Assembly (NCBI GenBank): GCA_009705165.1
Contig: WLCU01000009.1
Coordinates: 1 to 12,458 of the forward strand
DNA: 12,458 nucleotides
Direction: 5' to 3'
DNA from: Actinomycetota bacterium
GTDB taxonomy: Bacteria; Actinomycetota; Actinomycetes; Nanopelagicales; Nanopelagicaceae
Part shown: piece by piece, positions 1 to 6,539 of the stretch
Layout of the letters: each line of letters begins with the position of its first letter
Numbering within the stretch: position 1 is the first letter of the stretch
Notes under the pieces: generated by a model
What the model was told of the DNA's origin: nothing
Seen by the model: the letters and a program-made list of their open reading frames with translations, nothing else
The model's database searches: none
Program-made: the position numbers and the translations under genes

Positions 1-319
1 CAAATGAAGTCCAGGCAACGTTATTGAGCAACCCAAAGATTCCATCTAGGACAACACCATGAGGTTTTACTAAACGATGTGAAAGTAAATGTAGACGCAA
101 ATAAGCATCGGCAGCATCTTTAGGTGCAGAAGTTGTATCAATTTCGATACTGATAATTTCGCGAGCGACATTTCGGACTTCGTCATGTCCGACAAGTGCC
201 GTTAACTCACTTGGGATCGCATCAGTTAATTTAGAAAGCGTTGGAGCTGGGTACCAAACATCAAGAATTTTTCCTTGCGCCACTGTTGCAATTCCGTGGC
301 CAGATGCGATGGTCGTCAT
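1..319 (-). CDS. dapD: DapD, tetrahydrodipicolinate N-succinyltransferase (partial, N-terminal 106 aa)
   Basis: The enzyme transfers succinyl from succinyl-CoA to tetrahydrodipicolinate in the cytoplasm, a step of the succinylase route to meso-diaminopimelate and lysine. The visible translation begins MTTIASGHGIATVAQGKILD and continues with VWYPAP, then RLHLLSHRLVKPHG near residues 75-88 and GIFGLLNNVAWTSF at the window edge. These match the N-terminal domain of the actinobacterial DapD type as I recall it from M. tuberculosis Rv1201c (about 317 aa), so roughly two thirds of the gene, including the left-handed beta-helix catalytic domain, lies outside the window. The ATG at 319 was chosen because it gives the family N-terminus and sits 6 nt after a TAGGCT hexamer, consistent with a leaderless message. 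It is divergent from the LOG gene across 30 bp. No internal stop is seen. Confidence 0.9.
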   Translation of the reverse strand, partial: MTTIASGHGIATVAQGKILDVWYPAPTLSKLTDAIPSELTALVGHDEVRNVAREIISIEIDTTSAPKDAADAYLRLHLLSHRLVKPHGVVLDGIFGLLNNVAWTSF

Positions 320-325
320 GTCCTA

Positions 326-331
326 AGCCTA
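326..331 (-). promoter_or_regulatory. Putative -10 element of dapD (leaderless)
   Basis: Reading the minus strand, TAGGCT is followed by 6 nt and then the dapD ATG, placing the expected transcription start at or next to the start codon. No convincing -35 is visible. It lies 5 bp from the opposing -10 candidate of the LOG gene. Confidence 0.55.
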
Positions 332-336
332 ACCCC

Positions 337-342
337 TATCCT
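337..342 (+). promoter_or_regulatory. Putative -10 element of LOG gene (leaderless)
   Basis: TATCCT is followed by 7 nt and the ATG at 350. No Shine-Dalgarno sequence stands before that ATG, so a leaderless message is the simplest reading. A -35 at normal spacing would fall over the dapD start codon. Confidence 0.55.
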
Positions 343-349
343 TACCCGT

Positions 350-880
350 ATGCGTATCGCGGTCTTTTGCTCGTCGTCACCAACGATTGACCCAAAGTAT
401 GTTGACCTTGCCTTTGAACTTGGTGGGGCAATTGCGGCCACGTCTTGGGAACTTGTCACTGGTGGCGGCCATATTTCAATGATGGGCGCCGTATCAAGAG
501 GTGCACGTGCTGCGGGCGGCCGAACCATTGGAGTCATTCCCCAAGCGTTAGTTGATATTGAATTTGCTGATCACGACAACGACGAGCTTCATGTGGTCGA
601 AACTATGGGTGAACGTAAAGCGTTGATAACTGACATAGCTGATGCATTTATTACTCTTCCTGGCGGTGCGGGAACTCTTGAAGAATTCTTCGAAATTTGG
701 GTTGGACGTTATTTAAAATTTCATAATAAACCGGTTGTGATTCTTGATCCCTTTGGAATTTACAATCCATTACATGAATTAGTTGAACACCTCGAGACTG
801 AAAACTTTATTAAACCTGGAATGCGGGATTTAATTTCTTGGACAACAAATGTCGAACAAGCTTTGGCTGCTTGCAAATAA
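350..880 (+). CDS. LOG family protein (TIGR00730 Rossmann-fold nucleosidase-like)
   Basis: LOG proteins hydrolyse nucleoside 5'-monophosphates, including cytokinin ribotides, to free base and ribose 5-phosphate; the physiological role in free-living actinobacteria is unsettled. The 176-aa protein starts MRIAVFCSSS, has GGGHISMMG at about 38-46, MGERK at 86-90 and the signature PGGAGTLEE at 104-112, the residues that line the nucleotide site in this family. The length is normal. The reading frame is open back to a TTG at 275, but that extension is cysteine- and arginine-rich, runs into dapD and is not family-like, so the ATG at 350 is preferred; it is also placed 7 nt after a TATCCT hexamer. 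Its TAA overlaps the ATG of the SRPBCC gene (TAATG), implying co-translation. M. tuberculosis has a LOG gene (Rv1205) close to dapD (Rv1201c). Confidence 0.9.
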   Translation: MRIAVFCSSSPTIDPKYVDLAFELGGAIAATSWELVTGGGHISMMGAVSRGARAAGGRTIGVIPQALVDIEFADHDNDELHVVETMGERKALITDIADAFITLPGGAGTLEEFFEIWVGRYLKFHNKPVVILDPFGIYNPLHELVEHLETENFIKPGMRDLISWTTNVEQALAACK

Positions 881-1305
881 TGAAAACTAATCACATCGCG
901 ATTTCTATAGAAATCAAGGCACCGATTCAAAAAGTATGGGATGCACTTGCGAACTGGGAAAAACAAGGCGAATGGATGTTACAAACAAAAGTCTGGGTAA
1001 CATCAGAGATAACACAAGGCGTTGGAACACAGATAAGTGCAGTAACAGGAATTGGGCAATTTGGAATTCTTGACACCATGGAAGTTACAAATTGGTTACC
1101 GCCGCACACATGCGATGTTGTTCACACTGGAAAAATTATTAAAGGCACGGGCAGATTTCATTTACGCGAATTAACTCCAACAACAACGGCTTTTGATTGG
1201 TCAGAAGAAGTTCAAGCTCCAACGTTGTTATTCATAGCAATCTGGCCTGCGCTTTATAGCGGTGTGCGCATATCTTTGGCCCGTTTCGCCCGAACGCTCC
1301 GCTAG
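880..1305 (+). CDS. SRPBCC family protein (polyketide cyclase/START-like fold)
   Basis: This 141-aa protein has the SRPBCC pattern: an N-terminal strand with SIEIKAPIQKVWDALANW (residues 9-26), a central LDTMEVTNWLPPHTCDV region (about 64-80), the GTGRFHL strand near 89-95, and a long C-terminal helix with WPALYSGVRISLARFARTLR. The fold forms a hydrophobic pocket for lipids or other small hydrophobic ligands; the ligand here cannot be read from sequence. It resembles uncharacterised actinobacterial SRPBCC proteins. The ATG at 880 shares its A with the TAA of the LOG gene, so translation is probably coupled. The frame is open upstream to 838, but that would lie inside LOG and is rejected. No signal peptide or transmembrane segment is evident. 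Confidence 0.8.
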   Translation: MKTNHIAISIEIKAPIQKVWDALANWEKQGEWMLQTKVWVTSEITQGVGTQISAVTGIGQFGILDTMEVTNWLPPHTCDVVHTGKIIKGTGRFHLRELTPTTTAFDWSEEVQAPTLLFIAIWPALYSGVRISLARFARTLR

Positions 1306-1340
1306 AACGCCCCTTGAAGGATTCGGGCAATAAGAGCCAG

Positions 1341-1346
1341 TAACCT
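1341..1346 (+). promoter_or_regulatory. Putative -10 element of the sigma-region-4 gene (leaderless)
   Basis: TAACCT is followed by 7 nt and the ATG at 1354. A TTGAAG at 1314-1319 is 21 bp away, too far for a normal -35, so upstream contacts are unclear. Confidence 0.5.
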
Positions 1347-1353
1347 TGGAACC

Positions 1354-1545
1354 ATGAGCAAAGAGACCACGTTGGCAGAGGTCCTTGCTTCGCTGCCTGA
1401 AGAGCAACGCATTATCTTGACCCTTCACTATCTGCGCTCAATGTCTTCGGCAGAGATTGCCGCTTTACTTTCGGTGCCACAACGCTCAGTTGACGCCGTT
1501 ATTTCTGCGGGAAAAGCCAGATTAAGCGGTCTTTTGGGCTTATAG
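1354..1545 (+). CDS. Stand-alone sigma-70 region 4-like helix-turn-helix protein, 63 aa
   Basis: The whole protein is one domain resembling region 4 of sigma-70 family factors: LPEEQRIILTLHYLRSMSSA (residues 14-33) followed by EIAALLSVPQRSVDAVISAG (34-53) and KARL. The second part is a helix-turn-helix like the one that reads -35 elements. Region 2, which would bind core polymerase and melt the -10, is absent, and the ATG sits 7 nt after a TAACCT hexamer, so this looks like a complete small gene and not the tail of a degraded ECF factor. It could be an accessory DNA-binding protein, a modulator of another sigma factor, or a relic that has kept expression. It lies between the SRPBCC gene and DUF3117. 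The HTH assignment is reasonably firm; function is unknown. Confidence 0.75.
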   Translation: MSKETTLAEVLASLPEEQRIILTLHYLRSMSSAEIAALLSVPQRSVDAVISAGKARLSGLLGL

Positions 1546-1563
1546 GACTTACTCGATTTCGCA

Positions 1564-1582
1564 CTCGCCCGATATATGCGAG
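1564..1582. repeat. Short inverted repeat in the DUF3117 upstream region
   Basis: CTCGC (1564-1568) and GCGAG (1578-1582) flank 9 bp containing GATATAT. It has no U-tract, so it is not a terminator, and it lies 50 bp before the DUF3117 start, where an operator could be. A 5-bp dyad can occur by chance. Confidence 0.25.
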
Positions 1583-1617
1583 ATACTTCCTCTCTTGAAC
1601 TTCCCACACCTGATCTT

Positions 1618-1623
1618 TGAAGG
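1618..1623 (+). promoter_or_regulatory. Shine-Dalgarno sequence of the DUF3117 gene
   Basis: GAAGGAG lies just before ATG 1633, with about 9 nt between the end of AGGAG and the start codon. Together with the family N-terminus MAAMKPRTGDG it fixes this start. It contrasts with the leaderless pattern of the neighbouring genes. Confidence 0.7.
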
Positions 1624-1632
1624 AGTCCCCAG

Positions 1633-1812
1633 ATGGCAGCCATGAAACCTCGTACCGGTGATGGTCCAATGGAGGTCACAAAGGAAGCTCGCTCTCTAGT
1701 TATGCGAATTCCACTAGAAGGTGGCGGTCGACTAGTTGTAGAACTGAACTCAGAGGAAGCCAACAATCTAAGCGCCGCCCTTCATGCCGCGGTTGCTTTA
1801 GTTAAGAAATAA
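1633..1812 (+). CDS. DUF3117 domain protein, 59 aa
   Basis: A small, very conserved actinobacterial protein of unknown function. The translation MAAMKPRTGDGPMEVTKEAR at 1-20 is followed by SLVMRIPLEGGGRLVVEL (21-38), which is nearly identical to my recollection of M. tuberculosis Rv1211, and an acidic/alanine-rich helix to the end (AVALVKK). The length is as in the family. It has a clear Shine-Dalgarno sequence and an 87-bp upstream gap, long for this window, that probably holds its own promoter; I cannot identify a confident -10 there. The next gene, a leucyl aminopeptidase, starts 28 bp downstream from its own putative promoter. Such strong conservation in a 59-aa protein suggests a structural or binding role with many contacts, but that is inference. 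Confidence 0.9.
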   Translation: MAAMKPRTGDGPMEVTKEARSLVMRIPLEGGGRLVVELNSEEANNLSAALHAAVALVKK

Positions 1813-1827
1813 ATCAATAGCAGGCGA

Positions 1828-1833
1828 TAGCCT
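1828..1833 (+). promoter_or_regulatory. Putative -10 element of pepA (leaderless)
   Basis: TAGCCT is followed by 7 nt and the ATG at 1841, with no Shine-Dalgarno sequence between. The -35 region would fall in the last codons of the DUF3117 gene. Confidence 0.55.
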
Positions 1834-1840
1834 TCAACGC

Positions 1841-3328
1841 ATGTCTTGGAAACTAAAAGCCGCAAAGGTGCAATTAGCTCCGGCTTTGGCAGCAAACTCC
1901 ATCGCACTTGGCTTCATTAAAAACCCTGACTTAACTTTTTCTTTTGTCGGCCCCACGCAGTTGATTGCAGAAATCCAAAATCACTTCGAAGTTGAATTAG
2001 TTGATGAACTAACATTTTTTAATCCAACCGGTAAAGCTGGTGAATTATTCGAAATTCCAGTCAGCGCAGTTGATTCTAAAACAGATCGTATTTTTCTAGT
2101 TGGGCTTGGTGATTCTTTAACACCTGCAATGCGTATAGCTGCGACTTCGATTGCACGAAAAGTAAAAGGGAAAAATACAACAGTTTATTCTGCCTGTGCA
2201 ATCACAGATAGAGATGTAAAGGCGCATGCAATTGCGCTAACTCTAGGTGCATACCTTTGGAACTTAAAGACTGGCGATCCTGCTGGCGTTCCAACTTTTT
2301 TAGTCGCAACAAATAACAAGGAGAATATCAATGTTGCTATCTCTACTGCGAAAGCGATTACGCGTGCTCGTGATTTGGTTCATACGCCTTCTAATATTAA
2401 GACTCCTGCGTGGATGGCTACAAAGGCTCAAGAGTTCGCTCAAGGCACAGGATTAAAAGTTAAAGTTCTCGCTGGGAAAGACCTTGTTGAGTTTGGTGGT
2501 TTGTGTGCAGTTGGAAATTCCTCACCAAAACCCGGTCCAAGGTTTATTCAAATTTCCTATGCGCCAGCAAAAGAGAAAAAAGTAAATAATGCACTCCCAC
2601 ATGTTGTATTAGTTGGAAAGGGAATCACTTTCGATACAGGCGGCATAAATTTAAAGCGTCCATATGACTTGATGATTCCAATGAAAAGTGACATGTCCGG
2701 AGCTGCTGCGATTCTTGCAACATTAACCGCGTTAGAAGAATTACAACCCAATGTTCGAGTAACTGCGTTGATGATGTGCGCCGAAAATGCTATTTCTGGC
2801 ACTGCCCAACGTCCCAGCGATGTAATCAAGCATTATGGCGGCACAACAGTTGAAGTGGCTGATACAGATGCCGAAGGCCGTCTAGTTTTGGCAGACGGTT
2901 TAGCGTATGCAGATAAAAATCTGGATCCAGATTATTTAGTAGATATTGCAACACTTACAGGCGCAGCAACTGTGGGATTGGGCAAGCAATATGCCGCTAT
3001 GTATACACGCGATGAAAAATTGGCCCGCGAATTTGAAAGCGCTGGAATAACTTCTGGGGATCGCGTTTGGCATATGCCGCTCGTTGATGACTATAAAGAT
3101 GGACTAGTCAGCGAAGTTGCCGATTTTAATCACATATCAAGAAAGATTAAGTACTCAGCAGGTTCCGTTATGGCTGCGCTTTTCCTTGAACACTTTGCGG
3201 GCAACCGTCGTTGGGTGCATCTTGATATTGCTGGGCCAGCTCGAAGTGAAACTGATTCAGGTGAAAATCCAAAAGGTGGAACTGGCTTCGGCGTGAGGTT
3301 ATTAACAGAATGGATTACAAACCTGTAA
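1841..3328 (+). CDS. pepA: Leucyl aminopeptidase, M17 family
   Basis: A cytosolic dinuclear metallopeptidase that removes N-terminal amino acids, mainly hydrophobic ones, in peptide turnover. The 495-aa length is typical. The N-terminal half (about 1-165) is the divergent macro-like domain; the catalytic half carries VGKGITFDTGG (K260, D265), LKRP (K272), MKSDMSG (D284) and DTDAEGRL (D343, E345, R347), matching by position the metal ligands and catalytic Lys/Arg of E. coli PepA. The residue before the TDAEGRL core is D341 where Asn is usual; this should not remove a metal ligand. The start at 1841 follows a TAGCCT hexamer by 7 nt. Its TAA overlaps the ATG of the O-methyltransferase. E. coli PepA also binds DNA in XerCD recombination; nothing here tests that. 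Confidence 0.93.
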   Translation: MSWKLKAAKVQLAPALAANSIALGFIKNPDLTFSFVGPTQLIAEIQNHFEVELVDELTFFNPTGKAGELFEIPVSAVDSKTDRIFLVGLGDSLTPAMRIAATSIARKVKGKNTTVYSACAITDRDVKAHAIALTLGAYLWNLKTGDPAGVPTFLVATNNKENINVAISTAKAITRARDLVHTPSNIKTPAWMATKAQEFAQGTGLKVKVLAGKDLVEFGGLCAVGNSSPKPGPRFIQISYAPAKEKKVNNALPHVVLVGKGITFDTGGINLKRPYDLMIPMKSDMSGAAAILATLTALEELQPNVRVTALMMCAENAISGTAQRPSDVIKHYGGTTVEVADTDAEGRLVLADGLAYADKNLDPDYLVDIATLTGAATVGLGKQYAAMYTRDEKLAREFESAGITSGDRVWHMPLVDDYKDGLVSEVADFNHISRKIKYSAGSVMAALFLEHFAGNRRWVHLDIAGPARSETDSGENPKGGTGFGVRLLTEWITNL

Positions 3329-3954
3329 TGAAGACTGATCCGCACGCATATTCTGAAGGTTTTATTACTGAAGATCACTTCAAGGCGCAAGCCCGTTTAA
3401 GGGGAATTGAAGTTGGCGCAATAGATGTCACACCAGGTGTTGGTGCATATCTTCGCCATTTGGCCGCAACGCTTTCAGCGCAATCAGTTGTAGAAATCGG
3501 AACCGGTTCTGGCGTCGGAAGTCTTTGGTTACTAGAAGGCATGATTAAGAACGGGACCTTAACTTCGATTGATAGTGAAATGGAACATTCTCAGATTGCG
3601 AAATTAGCTTTTGCCGATTCAGAGATTCCAGCTAACCGTTATCGTTTAATCACGAATTCAATTCTTGATGTCATTTCAAAATTAACCGATAAGGCATACG
3701 ACTTAGTTGTCGTCCGACAAAACCCTGAAGACTTAGCCTTCATTATCAATGAAGCTCATCGCATTTTGCGAAGCGGGGGAGTTCTTGTGATTGATAATTT
3801 CTTTGGTGGCTCTAAAGTCAATGATCCTGCCCAGCGCGACCCAAAGACTGTTGCCCTGCGTGATGCTGGGAAAATCATTAAAACTGGCACAGAGCAATGG
3901 GTGAGTACATTGCTACCAGCCGGAGATGGTTTGTTGGTTGCAACGAAGTTGTAG
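3328..3954 (+). CDS. Class I SAM-dependent O-methyltransferase (COG4122-like)
   Basis: A 208-aa predicted methyltransferase. Residues 54-70 contain motif I, VVEIGTGSGVGSLWLLE, and D82 in SIDSE is the likely ribose-binding acid. After the core, VIDNFFGG (154-161) supplies the Asp-Asn pair that helps bind the divalent metal in COMT-like enzymes. The other usual metal segment, FIDADK in relatives, reads VVVRQNPED here (127-135), so one conserved Asp seems missing and metal dependence is doubtful. The C-terminal PAGDGLLVA matches the ending of actinobacterial homologues such as Rv1220c, which lies beside sigE-htrA in M. tuberculosis. I chose the ATG at 3328, coupled to the pepA stop by TAATG; an in-frame ATG at 3310 would add six residues. 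The substrate is unknown. Confidence 0.85.
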   Translation: MKTDPHAYSEGFITEDHFKAQARLRGIEVGAIDVTPGVGAYLRHLAATLSAQSVVEIGTGSGVGSLWLLEGMIKNGTLTSIDSEMEHSQIAKLAFADSEIPANRYRLITNSILDVISKLTDKAYDLVVVRQNPEDLAFIINEAHRILRSGGVLVIDNFFGGSKVNDPAQRDPKTVALRDAGKIIKTGTEQWVSTLLPAGDGLLVATKL

Positions 3955-3966
3955 CAAGATACGGAC

Positions 3967-5088
3967 ATGATTTTTCCTAGAAATAGAAAAGCCGTTTCAA
4001 ACCGCCCTTGGTGGGAGTCAGGCGTCCCCACAAAAAGCTCACGTGGCAAATTCTTTTTTACCGCACTTATTGCCAGTTGCTTAGGCGGATTTCTAGGGGT
4101 AACAGCAACCGGTGGTTCCTTATTTAATTCTGCAAATATTGTGAATTCTTCAAGCACAATCGAACGTGCTCCAGATTCTGTTGCCGGCATAGCTCAACGT
4201 GTTTTGCCTTCAGTGGTTTCAATCAACACTCGTTCAGAATCTGGCGGCGGAACCGGATCAGGATTTGTATTTGACAGCAATGGATATATTTTAACGAACA
4301 ATCATGTGATCGCAGAAGTTGCTGATGGCAATGGAAGTTTGCGAGTAACTCTTAATAATGGTGATGTTTATGATGCAACAATCGTTGGACGTGAAGCATC
4401 ATATGATCTTGCCATTATTAAAATCACGGCAAATAATCTGCCAGCTCTTCAATTTGGCGATAGTGACAAAGTTGCAGTTGGTGATGCTGTGATTGCAATT
4501 GGATCCCCACTTGGTTTATCGGGCACAGTAACTATGGGAATCATTAGCGCAAAAAATCGCCCTGTAACTGCCGGCGAATCTGCAACTGAAAGTTCTTTTA
4601 TTAACGCTTTGCAAACTGATGCCGCGATTAATCCCGGAAACTCAGGTGGACCGTTAGTTGATGCAACTGGTGCGGTAATTGGAGTTAACTCAGCAATTGC
4701 TTCCCTTGGATCTACTGCCCAGACTGGTTCTATCGGCCTTGGATTTGCAATTCCAATCAACCAGGCAAGAAAGACTGCAGATCAATTAATTAAGTCAGGT
4801 AAGGCCACATATCCAATTCTTGGTGTCTCACTTGATATGAACTTCACCGGAGTCGGTGCAAAAGTCGCGCAATCAAATGCTGCGATTTTGGCTGACGGGC
4901 CGGCAGCAAAGGCCGGAATCCGCGCTGGAGACATAATTATTAATTTTGAAGGTAAAACTATTAACGCTGCAGAAGAATTAATTGTGGCGATTCGCGCAAA
5001 GAACGTCGGCGATACCGTCAGAATGACTTATTACCGTGACGGTAAAGAGGTCACAATCACGGTTACGTTAATAGCCGCGAAGAATTAA
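3967..5088 (+). CDS. htrA: HtrA/DegP-like membrane-anchored serine protease with PDZ domain
   Basis: An envelope quality-control protease. Order: short cytoplasmic N-terminus (1-28), one membrane anchor (about 29-48), a linker, a trypsin-like domain (about 70-275) and one C-terminal PDZ domain (about 283-368). The catalytic triad is intact: H113 in TNNHVI, D147 in YDLAII, and S226 in GNSGGPL. The 373-aa length suits a compact one-PDZ HtrA. The gene begins 12 bp after the O-methyltransferase with no clear promoter or Shine-Dalgarno sequence, so it is probably in that transcription unit. It is followed by tatB, as in M. tuberculosis (Rv1223-Rv1224), but the sigE and rseA genes that precede htrA there are absent. 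The active protease should face outside the cytoplasmic membrane. Confidence 0.93.
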   Translation: MIFPRNRKAVSNRPWWESGVPTKSSRGKFFFTALIASCLGGFLGVTATGGSLFNSANIVNSSSTIERAPDSVAGIAQRVLPSVVSINTRSESGGGTGSGFVFDSNGYILTNNHVIAEVADGNGSLRVTLNNGDVYDATIVGREASYDLAIIKITANNLPALQFGDSDKVAVGDAVIAIGSPLGLSGTVTMGIISAKNRPVTAGESATESSFINALQTDAAINPGNSGGPLVDATGAVIGVNSAIASLGSTAQTGSIGLGFAIPINQARKTADQLIKSGKATYPILGVSLDMNFTGVGAKVAQSNAAILADGPAAKAGIRAGDIIINFEGKTINAAEELIVAIRAKNVGDTVRMTYYRDGKEVTITVTLIAAKN

Positions 5089-5103
5089 TCAAGGCTTTAC
5101 AGG

Positions 5104-5109
5104 TAGGCT
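5104..5109 (+). promoter_or_regulatory. Putative -10 element of tatB-mrp (leaderless)
   Basis: TAGGCT, the same hexamer as for dapD, is followed by 6 nt and the ATG at 5116. It lies in the 27-bp gap after htrA. Confidence 0.55.
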
Positions 5110-5115
5110 TTCGCC

Positions 5116-5421
5116 ATGTTCTTTGACATTGGTGCAGGTGAAATTCTAGGCCTAGCAATAGTGGGCATGATTTTGCTAGGACCAGAAAGAATGCCAAAAG
5201 CTGCCGCAGATGCTGCGCGCTGGGTAAAAAAGATGCGCACGCTAACTCAGACCGCAACTGCAGAACTACGTGAAAATCTGGGACCTGGTTTTGAAAATTT
5301 GCAGCCAGCAGACTTGCACCCGAAAACATTTATGAAAAAGCAACTTGGGGATTTGCTTGATGAAAATCCAAAGCCAAAAACTGCCCGCCCTGCAGCCAAG
5401 ATAGATCCTGATCTCATATGA
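5116..5421 (+). CDS. tatB: Sec-independent (twin-arginine) translocase subunit TatB
   Basis: TatB docks folded twin-arginine precursors with TatC in the cytoplasmic membrane. The 101-aa protein has a short external N-terminus, a single membrane helix (about 4-21), the hinge LLGPERMP (20-27) and an amphipathic helix AADAARWVKKMRTL (30-43), followed by a charged, low-complexity tail rich in Lys and Pro. The GPE at the hinge is typical of TatB/TatA. Position directly after htrA is the conserved actinobacterial context, which favours TatB over TatA; TatA and TatC are not in this window. The last codons overlap the mrp start (ATGA), so the two proteins are probably made together. Confidence 0.9.
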   Translation: MFFDIGAGEILGLAIVGMILLGPERMPKAAADAARWVKKMRTLTQTATAELRENLGPGFENLQPADLHPKTFMKKQLGDLLDENPKPKTARPAAKIDPDLI

Positions 5422-6539
5422 GTTTAATTGACCTCTTATCTAATGCATTAACTACGGTCCAAGATCCAGAGCTTCACCGATCTATTACAGATCTTGGAAT
5501 GGTTGAGGATCTATCAGAATCAAATGGAGCTGTTACCGTAAAGATTCTGCTCACAATTTCGGGATGTCCGATGCAAGATCGGTTGCGCTCGGATGTTACT
5601 AATGCGCTCACTGCCATTGAAGGTGTAAAGAGTGTTGATTTAAGTTTTGGGACTATGTCTCAAGAACAGCGCGACCATGTTAAATCTGTAGTTCGAAATG
5701 GCCGTGAAAAAACAATTACTTTCGCCCAACCAGAATCTCTTACACGTGTGATTGGTATTGCATCAGGAAAAGGTGGCGTTGGTAAATCATCCGTGACTGC
5801 CAACCTTGCGGTTGCTTTTGCTAAAAAGGGTTTACAAGTTGGAATCCTGGATGCCGATGTTTATGGACACTCGATTCCCCGACTAATGGGCCTCATGGGT
5901 CAGCGCCCCACTGCAATTGATCAGCTATTTATTCCACTTGAATCTTTTGGGGTAAAAGTTGTGTCAATGGAGATGTTTAAGCCTGAACGCTCAGACCCCG
6001 TTGCATATCGTGGCCCGCTATTGCACCGCGTGCTCGAACAATTACTCTCTGATGCCCATTGGGGAGATTTGGACGTGTTACTAATTGATTTGCCGCCAGG
6101 AACTGGCGACTTAGCTATCTCGCTGGGGCAGTTAATTCCTAACTCCGAAATTGTTGTTGTAACAACACCACAAGTTGCAGCGGCCGAAGTTGCCGAACGC
6201 GCAGGAAGAATTGCCCACCAAATTCACCAACGCGTCATTGGTGTTATTGAAAATATGTCGGAATTTCCATGTCCAAAATGTGGCGAAGCGATTTCACTTT
6301 TTGGATCAGGTGGCGGAGAAGAAACTTCAAAGCGATTATCGGCACTTGTCGGTAGCGACGTTCCACTACTTGGAAAGATTGCATTTAATCCAGAACTTAG
6401 AACTGGCGGAGATGAAGGCATCCCATTGGTTCAAGCTGCACCAGAATCTATTTCAGGTCAAATGATTCTTGAAATTGCAGAAAAACTTGTAAAGAGAAGC
6501 AAATCCTTACTTGGTGTCCGCTTGGGGATTACTCCGTAA
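5418..6539 (+). CDS. mrp: Mrp/ApbC/NBP35-family P-loop ATPase (Fe-S cluster carrier)
   Basis: Cytosolic Mrp proteins bind a bridging Fe-S cluster in a dimer and pass it to target apoproteins. Order: an N-terminal MIP18/DUF59 domain (about 5-77, with SGCP at 49-52), then a ParA/MinD-like ATPase with the deviant Walker A GKGGVGKS (117-124), DADVYGHS (145-152), LIDLPPGTGD (222-231) and the cluster-binding CPKC (C285, C288). All expected features are present and the 373-aa length is normal. The ATG overlaps the tatB stop by 4 bp. The 3' end runs 33 bp into the convergent DUF1003 gene. M. tuberculosis has mrp (Rv1229c) near tatB too, but there on the opposite strand. Confidence 0.95.
   Translation: MSLIDLLSNALTTVQDPELHRSITDLGMVEDLSESNGAVTVKILLTISGCPMQDRLRSDVTNALTAIEGVKSVDLSFGTMSQEQRDHVKSVVRNGREKTITFAQPESLTRVIGIASGKGGVGKSSVTANLAVAFAKKGLQVGILDADVYGHSIPRLMGLMGQRPTAIDQLFIPLESFGVKVVSMEMFKPERSDPVAYRGPLLHRVLEQLLSDAHWGDLDVLLIDLPPGTGDLAISLGQLIPNSEIVVVTTPQVAAAEVAERAGRIAHQIHQRVIGVIENMSEFPCPKCGEAISLFGSGGGEETSKRLSALVGSDVPLLGKIAFNPELRTGGDEGIPLVQAAPESISGQMILEIAEKLVKRSKSLLGVRLGITP

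Noticed and set aside
275..349. TTG-initiated extension of the LOG protein
   Set aside because: It overlaps dapD, is not family-like, and the MRIAVFCSSS start at 350 is the expected N-terminus.
1564..1582. Inverted repeat as an intrinsic terminator of the sigma-region-4 gene
   Set aside because: The stem is only 5 bp and no T-run follows; kept only as a weak operator candidate.
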